DNA from: Streptomyces sp. GS7
GTDB taxonomy: Bacteria > Actinomycetota > Actinomycetes > Streptomycetales > Streptomycetaceae
DNA length: 64,000 bases
Direction of reading: 5' to 3'
Assembly (NCBI RefSeq): GCF_009834125.1
Contig: NZ_CP047146.1
Coordinates: 4,643,501-4,707,500, forward strand
The notes beneath the pieces are model-generated. The model was not told the origin of the DNA, did not search any database, and saw only the letters and a program-made list of their open reading frames with translations. Positions 31,587-41,269 of this stretch are shown piece by piece (the first letter of the stretch is position 1; every line of letters begins with the position of its first letter). The translations under genes were made by a program, and so were the position numbers.

Positions 31587-32413
31587 CGTGGCGCGACGCC
31601 GAGCCGGCAGCAACAACACCACCGCAACCTCCAAGCGGCAACCACTGGATCCGCCGCTACCACACCGCCGCACCGAACGCACCGCTGCTGCTCTGCTTCC
31701 CACACGCCGGCGGAGCAGCCAGTTTCTTCCGCCCGCTGTCCGCAGCCCTGACCCCGTCCATCCAGGTCCTTTCCCTGCAGTACCCCGGACGGCAAGACCG
31801 GCGCACGGAGCCACCACTGGACTCGATCGACGCCTTGGCCACCCAAGCCCGCGAAGCGCTGCCACCGGGCATCACCGAGCGCCCGTGGGTGCTGCTGGGC
31901 CACAGCATGGGCGCACTCGTGGCCTTCGAACTCGCCCGTCGCGCGCGGAGCACCCCCACGGGACTCATCGTCTCCGGGCGCCGAGCCCCGCCAACCCACC
32001 GCGAGGAATACGCACACCTCCTCGACGACGACGGACTCGCCGCAGAGGCCGCGCGCCACGAAGGCCCTGCAGCCCACCTACTGGCCGACCCGGAGATCCG
32101 CAGCGCCGTACTCCCCTGCCTCCGCGCCGACTACACCGCAGCGGAGACCTACCACTACCGGCCAGGACCAGCTCTTCCGTGCCCGATGAGCGCGCTGACG
32201 GGAGACCGGGACCCACTGTGCACAGTGGAGGAAGCCACCTGCTGGAAGAAATGCACCGACGGATCCTTCCGCCTGCGCGTGTTCTCCGGCGCGCACTTCT
32301 TCCTCGACTTCCAGAACGCAGACGTAGTCACAGCAATACGCGAAGAGCTCGGAGCCATGAGGGCCGCGTCCACTGACACGGCACCGAGCCAAAGCCCGGC
32401 CGTCGATAACTGA
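31583..32413 (+). CDS. Type II thioesterase of the PKS operon
   Basis: 276 residues, alpha/beta hydrolase. [18 protein letters not shown] is the type II TE signature, [13 protein letters not shown] the nucleophile elbow, LTGDRDPLC the Asp, and [11 protein letters not shown] the His. Type II TEs clear stalled acyl groups from ACPs; lacking any integrated TE in this cluster, it may also release the product. ATG 31583 overlaps the KS stop (ATGA), so it is translationally coupled to the unusual KS. Confidence 0.92.
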   Translation: MTWRDAEPAATTPPQPPSGNHWIRRYHTAAPNAPLLLCFPHAGGAASFFRPLSAALTPSIQVLSLQYPGRQDRRTEPPLDSIDALATQAREALPPGITERPWVLLGHSMGALVAFELARRARSTPTGLIVSGRRAPPTHREEYAHLLDDDGLAAEAARHEGPAAHLLADPEIRSAVLPCLRADYTAAETYHYRPGPALPCPMSALTGDRDPLCTVEEATCWKKCTDGSFRLRVFSGAHFFLDFQNADVVTAIREELGAMRAASTDTAPSQSPAVDN

Positions 32414-32672
32414 GCCTCGCCCAATCTCACGCTGAGGCGTGTACATGCAAGCCCCTCCGCCAGCACGACGCTTCTGTTGCGCCACTCCAACCACGTCTCC
32501 CTCAGTCATCGCGCCTCCAAGGGGATTTCCAAGGCACCGAACAGGCTCACAGGGCAGACATCTACATCAGGGTCCACTGCGAATTCTCGCCGGCTCAACA
32601 GCTCGGGCACGCGAGGCTGCCCGCTCCCCCGGCTCAAGGCACACGCGGATGAAGTAGCGCACCATCGCATTT
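32414..32672. other. Intergenic, end of PKS operon
   Basis: No supported gene. Only a weak inverted repeat (GCCTC...GAGGC) follows the thioesterase stop. Confidence 0.4.
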
Positions 32673-32885
32673 AACTGACGAGGCCTCAGTTGAATCAGCA
32701 TTGAGTCAGCATGCACCCTACCGGAGGTGGTGACAGGTGGCGGCACATGCACATGCACCAATCCACTCTGCACCACCTCTGAGCTGCATACGTGCTGGCC
32801 AACCCACTTCACCCGCAACGTTGCCCCAAACCCACTGCCAGTGGAACCCGAAGAGACACGGCAAGGCATCGTTGCAGGTCAGAGG
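32673..32885. repeat. Dispersed repeat with TCAGCAT motifs and hairpin, copy 1
   Basis: AACTGACGAGGCCTCAG, then TCAGCATTGAGTCAGCATG, then GGAGGTGGTGACAGGTGGC ... CACCACCTCT (inverted repeat around a CACATGCACATGCACC loop), ending CATCGTTGCAGGTCAG. The same order is found at 50472-50695 and, shortened, at 55678-55745. The copies are diverged, so old. From 32886 to 33163 I see further GTCAGCA repeats but no gene. Confidence 0.7.
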
Positions 32886-33163
32886 GCATTTCCAGGTCAG
32901 CAAGTCAGCACAAAGTCAGCATCGGCGGCGTTACGTCGGGAAACACGTCGACTTCCGGGGGTCATGCGGCACTCCATGGTCCAGAACTCTGCACTGCCCG
33001 GGGTCGAGAACCCGATGCCAGTTGTCGCACCACAGTACAATTTCCCGGCCATTGCGAAAAACGTTCAGGCTGGCCCGAGTTGGACCGCGCTGGTATCGGC
33101 AGCCCCGACGCCCGTTGCATTTCGCTCTCCAACTAGGTTGGCAACGGGCTGTGTTGTGGCTAA

Positions 33164-34767
33164 CTTGATCTTTAACCTTTGCGGCGGGGTCGTGGGGTTG
33201 TTGATTTCTTCGTTCGTCGTTTCGTTTTGTCTGTTTTGCGGACTGTGTGGACGTCGTGGCGGGGTGTGGGGTGGGTGTTCTTGCGGCCGGGTGGTCGGCC
33301 TGGGCCGGGGCGGGAGGGTTTCGGTGCTTCGGCGGGGCAGAGGGTCTTCGGGCGGAGGTGCCTGAAGTCGCGGCGGACTCGGGCAGGGGTGAGTTTGTAG
33401 GGCTCTGCTGGTCGTTCCCAGGGCCGCCGCAGGTCGGCCGCCAGTGGCCGGGCAAGGCGGAGTTGGGTGTATGCGGCGAGGATGAGCCAGGTCCACCGGT
33501 CGGCGGCTTCGGGGGTGCGGATCTTGGGGCGGGTCCAGCCGAGGGTCTGTTTGAACAGCCGAAAGGTGTGCTCGATGTCGAAGCGTCGCAGGAAGGTCTG
33601 CCAGAGCAGGTCGACCTGAGTGGGGGTGGCGTCGGTGCCCGACCACCACAGCCACACCGGTTTCGGGATGGCGCCGCTGGGCAGGTGCTCGACCTGCAGG
33701 TGGATCACAGTTCCCTCGATGACCGGGAGGGTTCCCAGTTCGGCGACCCAGGCGGAACGGTGTGTCAGCCGTGGGTGGAGACGGTCCCATGCCTGGGCGG
33801 TGGCGGTGCCGTACAGACGGGTCTGCGTGACGGTCTGCGCGTTTGGGATGTCCCAGGTGGACTGGTCGCCGAAGGCGAACTCGCCGCCGTGACGCGGCGG
33901 GCGGCCTATCGTATGGGGCTTTCGCGGTGGGGCGGCACGACGCAGGACGCGGTCCGAACGCATCCGGCCCAGCACCTGCACCGGCAGATCCTTGAGCAGG
34001 AATGCCAGGCGGGGCACGTCGTATCCGGCATCCACGACGATGAGGATCTCGGGGTCGCCGCCTTTCCACTGCCCTGCCTCCATCAGCCGGCCGACCAACT
34101 CGCGCATCTGTCTGGCGGTGACGGTGGCGTCGTCGTCGCCCGGTGCCAGTCGGAGCGCGTCCAGTGGCGCGGTCCACGAGCTGCGGCCCGTCTCCAGCGC
34201 GCAGATCACCGAGTACGGCCAACCCGGAACGGGAATGTGCTGGTCTTTGCCGCGGCCGTAGGTGTGGCACAGGATCCGCTGCGGTGAGGTGTGTGCGTTG
34301 GGCCGCAGCCAGCAGGTGATGTCGGCGGCCAGCACCAGCCGGCCGTCCGCAGCCCGTGGCAGAGGTACTGCGGCCACTGCCCGCCGCAGCCGGCCGATGT
34401 CCATCCGGCCGGCGGCCAAGGCGTCGTAGAGGCCACCGTGCCCGCGGCGATGTTCCCCCACCAGCGACAACTCAACCAGAGAACGGACCGGGCCGTCCGC
34501 ACTCAGCACGGCATCGGCCAACTCGAACTGTGCGTCCGCACGCCTGGTCAGACAGGAGTAGAACTCGCCTCGGAAGCGTGACAGTTCTGTGAACTGCCCA
34601 TGTTCAACGGCGTGATGCGACAGACTCATCCTTACGGCCTTCGTGCTGAGTGTGTGCGTTCCTTGGTCGGAGCACATGATCAGCCGAAGGCCGCCTTCAC
34701 GTCCGCTGAACTGCGAAAACGCTGATCAAGTTCGAAGCACATTCGAGACTGGATCTTAAAAAACAAG
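33164..34767 (-). mobile_element. 1604-bp IS701-like element, copy 1
   Basis: Ends CTTGATCTTTAA (33164) and TTAAAAAACAAG (to 34767), imperfect inverted repeats. Flanks are CTAA on the left and CTAG on the right, the latter split by the 866-bp IS copy B. A second copy at 53364-54967 is nearly identical. Confidence 0.88.
33172..34677 (-). CDS. IS701-like transposase, copy 1
   Basis: 501 residues, same length in both copies. RNase-H-like DDE transposase: LVLAADITCWLRP for the first Asp, ILIVVDAGYDVPRLAFLL for the second, and FDIEHTFRLFKQTLGW for the Glu. Intact. The C-terminus is Arg/Lys/Pro-rich. Differs from copy 2 by at least T versus A in HGQF(T/A)ELSRF. Its presence in two near-identical copies indicates recent mobility or recombination. 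Confidence 0.88.
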   Translation of the reverse strand: MCSDQGTHTLSTKAVRMSLSHHAVEHGQFTELSRFRGEFYSCLTRRADAQFELADAVLSADGPVRSLVELSLVGEHRRGHGGLYDALAAGRMDIGRLRRAVAAVPLPRAADGRLVLAADITCWLRPNAHTSPQRILCHTYGRGKDQHIPVPGWPYSVICALETGRSSWTAPLDALRLAPGDDDATVTARQMRELVGRLMEAGQWKGGDPEILIVVDAGYDVPRLAFLLKDLPVQVLGRMRSDRVLRRAAPPRKPHTIGRPPRHGGEFAFGDQSTWDIPNAQTVTQTRLYGTATAQAWDRLHPRLTHRSAWVAELGTLPVIEGTVIHLQVEHLPSGAIPKPVWLWWSGTDATPTQVDLLWQTFLRRFDIEHTFRLFKQTLGWTRPKIRTPEAADRWTWLILAAYTQLRLARPLAADLRRPWERPAEPYKLTPARVRRDFRHLRPKTLCPAEAPKPSRPGPGRPPGRKNTHPTPRHDVHTVRKTDKTKRRTKKSTTPRPRRKG

Positions 34768-34770
34768 CTA

Positions 34771-35636
34771 AGGGCTGTCCCGTAACTGCTGGTCACAGGT
34801 GAGATGATCTTGCTGTGTCTGGTGTGATCACGGCTTCGGAGCCGTCCTGGATAGCCCCGTTCACCGGGCTGAGTCCGCGGCAGTTCGGCAAACTGATCAA
34901 CGCCTTGCGTCGCGAGGGCGCGGACCCGGTCCGCAAGGGTCGGCCCTGGAGCCTGCCGCTGGAGGGCCGGGTCCTGCTGGTCGCCGCGTACTGGCGCACT
35001 AACCTCACCCTGCGTCAACTCGCCCCCTTGTTCGGGGTGTCGAAGTCAGCTGCCGACCGCATCGTCGACCACCTCGGCCCCTCGCTCGCGCTCCAGCAGC
35101 GCAAGCGGTTCCGCAAGGACGCCGTGCTGATCGTGGACGGCACCCTGGTCCCCACACGCGACCACACCGTCGCCGAGCAGTCGAAGAACTACCGGTACTC
35201 CACCAACCACCAAGTCGTCATCGACGCCGACTCCCGGCTCGTCGTCGCCGTCGGCCGGCCTCTGCCCGGCAACCGCAACGACTGCAAGCGTGGGAGCTGT
35301 CCGGCGCCAAGGACGCTGTCGGCCAGACCACCGTCATCGCGGACGGCGGATACCGAGGAACCGGCCTGGTCATCCCGCACCGTCGCGAGCCAGGCCAGGC
35401 TGAACTCCCGGCCTGGAAAGAGGAACACAACACCTCGCACCGCAAAGTCCGCGCCCGCGTCGAGCATGCCTTCGCCCGCATGAAGAGCTGGAAGATCCTC
35501 CGCGACTGCCGCCTCAAAGGCAACGGCGTCCACCACGCCATGCTCGGCATAGCCCGCCTGTACAACCTGACCCTCGCCGGGTGACGAGAAGGCACAGGTC
35601 ATCGAGCATGCCCTAGATCATTTACGGGACAGCCCT
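34771..35636 (+). mobile_element. 866-bp IS5-family element, copy B
   Basis: Same 15-bp ends as copy A (AGGGCTGTCCCGTAA). Inserted in a GCTAGC whose CTAG is the right flank of the IS701-like copy 1, with TA duplicated (34769-34770, 35637-35638). Confidence 0.92.
34815..35584 (+). CDS. IS5-family transposase, two overlapping frames (copy B)
   Basis: As copy A: the first frame ends past NDCKRGSC and the -1 frame supplies AWELSGAKDAVGQTTVIADGGYRG to YNLTLAG, stop at 35582. Its translation is the same as that of copy C (A in KSAADR; A in GSCPAP), unlike copy A. The frame break occurs at TGCAAGCGTGGG near 35290. Confidence 0.8.
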
Positions 35637-35639
35637 TAG

Positions 35640-35810
35640 CGCGCTGGTATCGCGGGGCACCCGAGCAGCAACACCGCACTGGCCACCATCTCCTCGGCGG
35701 TGGCATGGATGCGTAAGGCAACTGGGACGTTCTCCTGGGCTGGGGCGCCGTCGCTCTCATCGCAGTACCGCTCATCGCCGCGGCGGCCTACGGAGTCAGG
35801 CACGCGGTCG
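35640..35810 (+). pseudogene. Membrane protein C-terminal fragment
   Basis: Two frames read IAGHPSSNTALATISSAVAWM, then after a shift WDVLLGWGAVALIAVPLIAAAAYGVRHAVARLRP, which resembles the last helix of a permease-type membrane protein. No start. It abuts IS copy B and is probably an IS-truncated remnant. Family not identified. Confidence 0.35.
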
Positions 35811-35869
35811 CACGCCTGCGGCCGATGACGCTCACCGCCGTCCCTCTCCTTGCGGTGGCCGCGTACGGG

Positions 35870-36547
35870 TCAAGCGCGCCCTACTGCGCTTGTTCCGTCG
35901 GCCATCCCCGCCTCGTACGCGATGAGCGCGGCCTGGACTCGGTTCGAGGTGCCCAGCTTGGCGAGGATGCGGCCGACGTGGACTTTCACCGTGCCGGTCT
36001 CCACGCCTATCCGCCGGGCGATCTCGGCGTTGGTGAGCCCAGTGCCGAGCATGGCGAGGACTTCCCGTTCACGGCCGGTGAGGGCCGCGATCCGTTCGAC
36101 CGCCGCCCGCGTGCGGTCCGCCCGGCAGTCCTGCCGCATGCGCCGTACGACGTGGGCGATGACGCTGGGCGAGAGGACCGCGTCGCCGGCGGCTGCGGCG
36201 CGCACTGCGTGGATGAGTTCCTCGGGGCCGGAGTTTTTGAGCAGGAACCCGTTGGCTCCGGCGTGGAGGGCGCGGGTGACGTTCTCCTCGTCGCCGAATG
36301 CGGTGAGCATGACGACGGCGACCGGGGGGTTGAGGGTGGTGAGTCGGCCGACGGCGTAGAGGCCGTCCGTGCCGGGCATGCGGACGTCGACGAGCGCGAC
36401 GTCAGGGTGTTCGCGAGCGGCGATTTCCACGGTCCCCTCCCCGTTATCGGCCTCGGCCACGACTTCGATGTCGTCGGCGTGGCTGAGGATGAGCCGCACT
36501 CCGGCCCGCACCAGTGCTTCGTCGTCGGCGAGCAGCACACGGATCAT
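35870..36547 (-). CDS. NarL/LuxR-type response regulator
   Basis: 225 residues. Receiver domain: MIRVLLADDEALVRAGVRLIL with acidic pocket, phosphoacceptor Asp in DVALVDVRMPGTDG, Thr in VVMLTAFGDEE, Lys in FLLKNSGPEEL. LuxR HTH: LTGREREVLAMLGTGLTNAEIARRIGVETGTVKVHVGRILAKLG. The start ATG overlaps the kinase stop (ATGA at 36544-36547), so the pair is a coupled two-component system. Confidence 0.92.
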   Translation of the reverse strand: MIRVLLADDEALVRAGVRLILSHADDIEVVAEADNGEGTVEIAAREHPDVALVDVRMPGTDGLYAVGRLTTLNPPVAVVMLTAFGDEENVTRALHAGANGFLLKNSGPEELIHAVRAAAAGDAVLSPSVIAHVVRRMRQDCRADRTRAAVERIAALTGREREVLAMLGTGLTNAEIARRIGVETGTVKVHVGRILAKLGTSNRVQAALIAYEAGMADGTSAVGRA

Positions 36548-38064
36548 CCTGTCTCCACGGGTACGTCGAATCGGTCGATGCTGGTCAGGCGGCCGTTCAT
36601 GAAGCAGTAACGGACCAGGCTGAGCCGACCGTCGCGGACCGTCTCAGCAGAGTAGGGGTACAGACACGTTGTCCCGGCGGGTTTGTGCGGGGCGTGGCCG
36701 GCGGCCGCGGCACGGGTGGCTGCGGAATCCACTCCGACGCGTGAGACGACCTCGGCGTGGGTCATGCCGCGGTGGATGGAGTCGACGCTTTCCGCGTACT
36801 TGGAGGGCTCGGCCGGCGGATACGCGTACCGGAGGCCGAGCACGAGCAGGCCCGCGACGGCGACGAGCCCGAGCGCCCCGGCGGCCAGGCGGGGCCAGTG
36901 CGAAGGGGCCGGAACGCTGGCGTTCGCGGCAGGCTCCTTCGGGGTCGAGGCAATGGTGGGCGTGACCAGCGGCAGCGTCGCCTCTACGGCGAAGCCGCCG
37001 TCGTCCGTGGCGCCGGTCCGCACCTCACCGCCCAGCAGCCCCACGCGTTCCCGGATGCCGACCAGCCCCCGGCCGGTGCCACTGGAGGTCGGAGGGCTCG
37101 TTGCGGCAGTGTTGCGGACGCGTACCAGCACCTGCCGTTCGTCCACGGTCACGGTCACTGTCACCGCTGCCCCCGGCGCGTAGCGGTGCGCGTTCGTCAG
37201 GGCCTCGCGGATCACGCGGTCCAGCGCGCGGCGCACACTTGAGGCGGTGTCTGCCACGTCCGGGCCCGTCCAGTCCAGGCGGACCTGGGCACCCGCGGAC
37301 GACGAGGCCCCAGCCAGCGCCTCCACATCGGCACGTGACCCTGCCGCATCCGTCTGTGCGTCGTCCGGCGGGCCCAGCACCCCCAGAACCTCGTGCAGCT
37401 CGTCCAGTGCGTCGCCTGCCATTGCCCGGAGCCGTACCGCATCACCACGCAACTCGGGCGCCAGTTTGCCGAGGGTCATTTCCAAGCCGCCCGCATAAAG
37501 GGAGACCAGGCTCAGCCGGTGACCGATCAGGTCGTGCATCTCGGCGGCGATACGGGCACGTTCAGCGAGCCGCGAGGCATCCTCGGCAGCGGCGGCCTTG
37601 TCCCGAAGCGCCGTCACCAGCCGATCCTGCTGCCCCATCACCGTGCCCACGAGACCAGGACCTGCCACCGCCACCGCCGACAGCACCATGCCCAGGCCGA
37701 CATCGGGGATCGCGGTGAGGACCGGGAGTACCGTCGCCCCGCCGAGGGCCGGCAGTCGCCACCGTAGTCCGGAGCCCGGGCGTGCCGCGGCTGCGCGGCC
37801 TGCCGTGCAAGCTGCCATCGCTGTGGGCAGGCCCGCAGCGGGTAATGCGCCCAGTACGGCTGCCAAGCCCAGGAGCGTGGCCACCGGCCATCGGCGGCGG
37901 AGGGCTAAGCAGAGCAGAGCGGCGCCGCTGAGCGCCGCGGTTTCCCACCGGCCCTGCGGCATTTCGTTGAGGTAGACGACGACCTGGTCCGTAACCAGCA
38001 TGGCGATCCCGGCCAGGAACATCTCGGCGCAGGACGCGAGTGCTGCCCGGCCGCGAACTTTCAT
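36544..38064 (-). CDS. Sensor histidine kinase with C-terminal TM/SmpA-like extension
   Basis: About 506 residues. N-terminal hydrophobic helices are followed by the NarL-partner dimerisation motif ARIAAEMHDLIGHRLSLVSLYAGGLEM (phospho-His) and an HATPase domain (REALTNAHRYAPGAAVTV, GTGRGLVGIRERVGLLGGEV). Unusually, after the ATPase there is another membrane helix (LAAGALGLVAVAGLLVLGLRYAY) and ~85 residues (YAESVDSIHRGMTHAEVVSRVG...LVRYCFMNGRLTSIDRF) resembling an SmpA/OmlA-type fold, predicted outside the cell. It could be an extra sensor (inference). ATG 38064 is preferred; GTG 38070 is possible. Confidence 0.85.
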   Translation of the reverse strand: MKVRGRAALASCAEMFLAGIAMLVTDQVVVYLNEMPQGRWETAALSGAALLCLALRRRWPVATLLGLAAVLGALPAAGLPTAMAACTAGRAAAARPGSGLRWRLPALGGATVLPVLTAIPDVGLGMVLSAVAVAGPGLVGTVMGQQDRLVTALRDKAAAAEDASRLAERARIAAEMHDLIGHRLSLVSLYAGGLEMTLGKLAPELRGDAVRLRAMAGDALDELHEVLGVLGPPDDAQTDAAGSRADVEALAGASSSAGAQVRLDWTGPDVADTASSVRRALDRVIREALTNAHRYAPGAAVTVTVTVDERQVLVRVRNTAATSPPTSSGTGRGLVGIRERVGLLGGEVRTGATDDGGFAVEATLPLVTPTIASTPKEPAANASVPAPSHWPRLAAGALGLVAVAGLLVLGLRYAYPPAEPSKYAESVDSIHRGMTHAEVVSRVGVDSAATRAAAAGHAPHKPAGTTCLYPYSAETVRDGRLSLVRYCFMNGRLTSIDRFDVPVETG

Positions 38065-38070
38065 GATCAC

Positions 38071-38420
38071 CGGTCGAGTTTAGAGTCCCACGGCGACGGC
38101 TCTGCAGGGCCGGTCACGCGTCGCGTTCTCCGCTCCCGGGGAACTCCCTCCGACGGCCTGCGCACTGCAGCCCCCGCCGCGACAGCGTGCGTATGCCATT
38201 CGGGGCAGCGGCGTATGCCGAAGGTGTAATGAGCACTTCATTCCGGAGGCGTATGTTCCGCTTAGAGAGGGGCCCAAGACTGGGACGGACCCCTCAGACC
38301 CTTCTGGTGGCGGGCCCGCCGGGGGTTTCAGGATGGGGCTACTGACCAGTTGATCTCGGAGTGAGGCTGCGGCGTGAAGTCTGCCGCCTGCCTCTCGCCG
38401 ACTGTCCCGAAGGGCTCTTG
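38071..38420. promoter_or_regulatory. Divergent promoter region, kinase versus lectin gene
   Basis: GCGTATG occurs three times in the same orientation (38189, 38211, 38249), and AATGA-GCACT-TCATT is a short inverted repeat at 38228-38242. Either could be an operator of the adjacent response regulator. No gene is seen. Confidence 0.35.
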
Positions 38421-40544
38421 ATGAGGCTTCCGCACCCTGACGACCACGACAAGATTCTTGCCAGTCTGCGTGGCGCCTTGGTGGACGAGCGTCCGCGCGA
38501 TGGTCATCCCCGGTTGCAGCGCGTGGAGGAGAACCGTGCTCGGCATCATCTGGTGGGTGTAACGCTGAACGCGTTCGCGCGACTTGGCGAGGGGAAGGAG
38601 CTGACGGGCTTCGAGGAGAAGCTGGTCGGCCCGTTCAGGCGCATGGGCTTCTCGGACGGCCAACTGGCCGAGCTGGGTGCCGTGCACGCCGGAGCCGGGA
38701 AGGCGGCCAGGGAGGCCGTCTTCCCCGAGGCCATTGCCGGTCTGACGACCGAGCGCGGGTACACCGAGCAGGACTTCCGCCGCGATGCCCCGAAGATGGT
38801 CGTCGACATCCTGACGCAGCCGAACGTCAAGGTGGTCGACCTTGCGGACCCGTCCGTGGCCGCCGCTCCGGCTGGCATGCGCGAGGATGCCCTCGAGGCG
38901 CAGCCGACGGCCTTCTCCCAGGCTGCGTCCGCGGCCGGCTGGAGTCTGACCCTGCACGGGCGCAGCTCAAGCAGTCCTGCCGCCGAACGGCCGGGCAACG
39001 GCACCGACTCCGGGCTGTTCAGCCTCCGCGCGGACAAGCTCTACTGCGGGCAGCAGGGCGGGGACGATCACGGCACCCCTGAGGACGAGTACTACTTCGG
39101 GTTCGTCACCACCGACCGGGTCCGGCACACCAAGTACAAGTCCGAGGTGATGGAGGACATGTATACCGGCACCTTCCGCTACTTCCAGGGGAACACCCTC
39201 TGGTACGGGCCGGTCAGCGACAACGGCCTGGTGTGCACCGTCGATGGGTGGGAGCAGGACGACGAAAGCGGCTACGAGAAGTACGGCGGCGCTCTCGACG
39301 ACATCCTGAATGCGCTGAAGGACGACCTGACCGATCCCAGCATGTGGCTGGAACTCGTCCAGGACATCCTCGACGGCGAGATAGCCAAGATCATCGCCGA
39401 GGGCATCGGTATCGCCATAGTCGTCGCCATCGCCGCCATCATCGACGCGTGCACCAGTTGGATGGCCGACGACCACCTCGCCACCACCATGGCCGCCTTC
39501 ACCCCCTCGGCGCTCGCGGGCATCACGGGAAGTTACGAGACCAGGGTCGAGGTCGACGGCCGTGACCACGGCGAAGGCATGGTCTACCTGTTCCTCTCCT
39601 TGGACCGGCTGCCCCAGCCGCTGCGCACGCTGACCAATGCCGGCAGCGGAAAAGCCCTGGGGGTGAAGGGCGGAAGCGTTGACGGCGGGGCCAGCGTCGA
39701 GCAGTGGGAACTCAACGGCAAGCCGGAACAGCAATGGACTCTCCAGGAGTCCGACGGGCACTACGTCGTGTGGAACGCCGGCAGCATGCGGGTCCTGGAC
39801 GTCTGGCAGTCCGGCACCGAGGACGGACGTAACGTCGATCAGTGGGATTACAACAAGACGCCCGCTCAGTGGTGGCGCCTCCGGCACAACGACGACTCGA
39901 CCTACACCCTGACCAACGTAAACAGCGGCAAAGTACTGGACGTCGAAGACGGCAGCCACGACAACGGAGCCAATGTCCGGCAATGGACCTCCAACGGCAC
40001 GCCGGCCCAGCGGTGGTACATCAACCCCGATCCGGATCTGCCGCACCCGCAGGCGCCTTACCTGCGAACGTTCCAGGGCAAGGACAGCGTGGCCTTGGGC
40101 TGGGGCGCGAAGGGAGGTGCCAGTGACTACACGTCCATGCGCGAATGGAAGCTCGTCGATGCAGGCAATGGCTACTTCTACCTGCAGAACAAGTACAAGA
40201 CCGACGCGCACGACGAAGCCTGCTACCTGCGAACCTTCCAGGGAAACGACCACGTGGCCCTCGGAGGACCCGCGAAGGGAGGTGCCAGCGACTACACCTC
40301 CATGCGCGAATGGAACCTCATCCCGACAGGGCTCTTCTCCTTCCTCCTGCAGAACAAGTACAAGACCGACGTGGGCACCGAAGCGTCCTATCTCCGAGCG
40401 TTCGATGGCGAGGACAACGTGGCCTCGGGAAAGAGCGCAAGGGGAGGCGCTAGTGACGACGCCTCCAAGAGCGAATGGCTGCTCACCAAGCTAGAAAATG
40501 GCTATTTCACCTTGCAGAACAAGTACAAGGCCGAACTCGGGTAG
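38421..40544 (+). CDS. Ricin-B-type lectin protein with C-terminal beta-trefoil-like repeats
   Basis: 707 residues. ~1-150 helical; ~150-390 unassigned, with LFSLRADKLYCGQQGGDD and a hydrophobic segment AKIIAEGIGIAIVVAIAAIIDA that could insert into a membrane; ~395-540 ricin-type trefoil (GSGKALGVKGGSVDGGASVEQWELNG, MRVLDVWQSG, GKVLDVEDGS..GANVRQW; QxW motifs); ~543-707 three tandem ~55-residue repeats, each YLR(T/A)F-G-D-VA ... GGAS-D ... EW ... FxLQNKYK. No signal peptide. ATG 38421 has GAAGGG upstream and fits better than GTG 38361. It neighbours a gene for a ricin-A-like domain, so it may bind glycans for that toxin (inference). Confidence 0.75.
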   Translation: MRLPHPDDHDKILASLRGALVDERPRDGHPRLQRVEENRARHHLVGVTLNAFARLGEGKELTGFEEKLVGPFRRMGFSDGQLAELGAVHAGAGKAAREAVFPEAIAGLTTERGYTEQDFRRDAPKMVVDILTQPNVKVVDLADPSVAAAPAGMREDALEAQPTAFSQAASAAGWSLTLHGRSSSSPAAERPGNGTDSGLFSLRADKLYCGQQGGDDHGTPEDEYYFGFVTTDRVRHTKYKSEVMEDMYTGTFRYFQGNTLWYGPVSDNGLVCTVDGWEQDDESGYEKYGGALDDILNALKDDLTDPSMWLELVQDILDGEIAKIIAEGIGIAIVVAIAAIIDACTSWMADDHLATTMAAFTPSALAGITGSYETRVEVDGRDHGEGMVYLFLSLDRLPQPLRTLTNAGSGKALGVKGGSVDGGASVEQWELNGKPEQQWTLQESDGHYVVWNAGSMRVLDVWQSGTEDGRNVDQWDYNKTPAQWWRLRHNDDSTYTLTNVNSGKVLDVEDGSHDNGANVRQWTSNGTPAQRWYINPDPDLPHPQAPYLRTFQGKDSVALGWGAKGGASDYTSMREWKLVDAGNGYFYLQNKYKTDAHDEACYLRTFQGNDHVALGGPAKGGASDYTSMREWNLIPTGLFSFLLQNKYKTDVGTEASYLRAFDGEDNVASGKSARGGASDDASKSEWLLTKLENGYFTLQNKYKAELG

Positions 40545-40569
40545 AGCCGTGTAGGTATTGCCTGGCAGG

Positions 40570-40716
40570 TCACGTGCGGAGCCAGAGAGGGATGGCTGCG
40601 AAGGCCACAGTGCCGTGAAAGGCATACGCACTCTTGTCGAAGCATGCCGCTACGGCCCGGGAGATCTTCGACCGTTTGATCAGCCGCTCAACCTCGTTCC
40701 TGCGGGCATAACGCGC
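40570..40716 (-). pseudogene. IS5-family transposase C-terminal remnant
   Basis: The minus strand reads ARRNEVERLIKRSKISRAVAACFDKSAYAFHGTVAFAAIPLWLRT and stops at 40570, the standard end of a group of actinomycete IS5-family transposases. The rest of the element is missing; upstream it joins the F420-reductase fragment. Confidence 0.8.
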
Positions 40717-40736
40717 TGGAACGAAACCGGCAGGCC

Positions 40737-41229
40737 CACCGCCGTTGCTACCACGGCGACGGAGGTGGGCCCGCTGGTCGTGGCGCTCGGGAAGGGTGTG
40801 TCTGATCTGCCGACGCCGCAGGTAAAGGCGGTTGAGGACCTGGTGGACAAGTTGGTGGTCGATTGCGTCAATCCGCTGGGGTTCGACAAGCACGGTGCCT
40901 ACGCGCTCAAGCCGGAGGAGGGCAGCGCCGCCCAGCAGACCGCCGCGCTGCTGCCGGGGTCGCGGGTGACGGCCGCCTTCCACCACCTGCCCGCCATGCT
41001 GCTCTCCGACCCGGGCATCGGCACGATCGATACCGATGTGATGGTGCTGGGGGACAAGCGGGCGGATGCCGACATCGTGCAGGCGCTCGCCGCCCGTATC
41101 CCGGGGATGCGCGGGGTCTATGCGGGGCAGCTGCGCATCGCTCATCAGGTGGAGCCGCTGGTGGCGAATCTGGTCTCGGTCAACCGCCGGTACAAGGTGC
41201 ACGCGGGCCTGCGCGTCACCGACGTCTGA
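40737..41229 (+). pseudogene. F420-dependent NADP reductase (NpdG-like), C-terminal part
   Basis: Reads VDCVNPLGFDKHGAYALKPEEGSAA, LLPGSRVTAAFHHLPAMLLSD, IDTDVMVLGDKRADADIVQALAARIPGMRGVYAG, RIAHQVEPLVANLVSVNRRYKVHAGLRVTD, the C-terminal two thirds of an NADPH:F420 oxidoreductase. The N-terminal Rossmann GxGxxG segment is missing and replaced by IS sequence, so it cannot bind NADP and is dead. It converges on an F420-dependent oxidoreductase fragment. Confidence 0.8.
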
Positions 41230-41269
41230 CCACCGCCCGGCCGCGGAGGGCCGGCGGGTTGCGGGGGTG

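Noticed and set aside
33247..34287. 346-residue plus-strand frame inside the IS701-like element (also at 53447-54487)
   Set aside because: Antisense shadow of the intact transposase; no recognisable domain.
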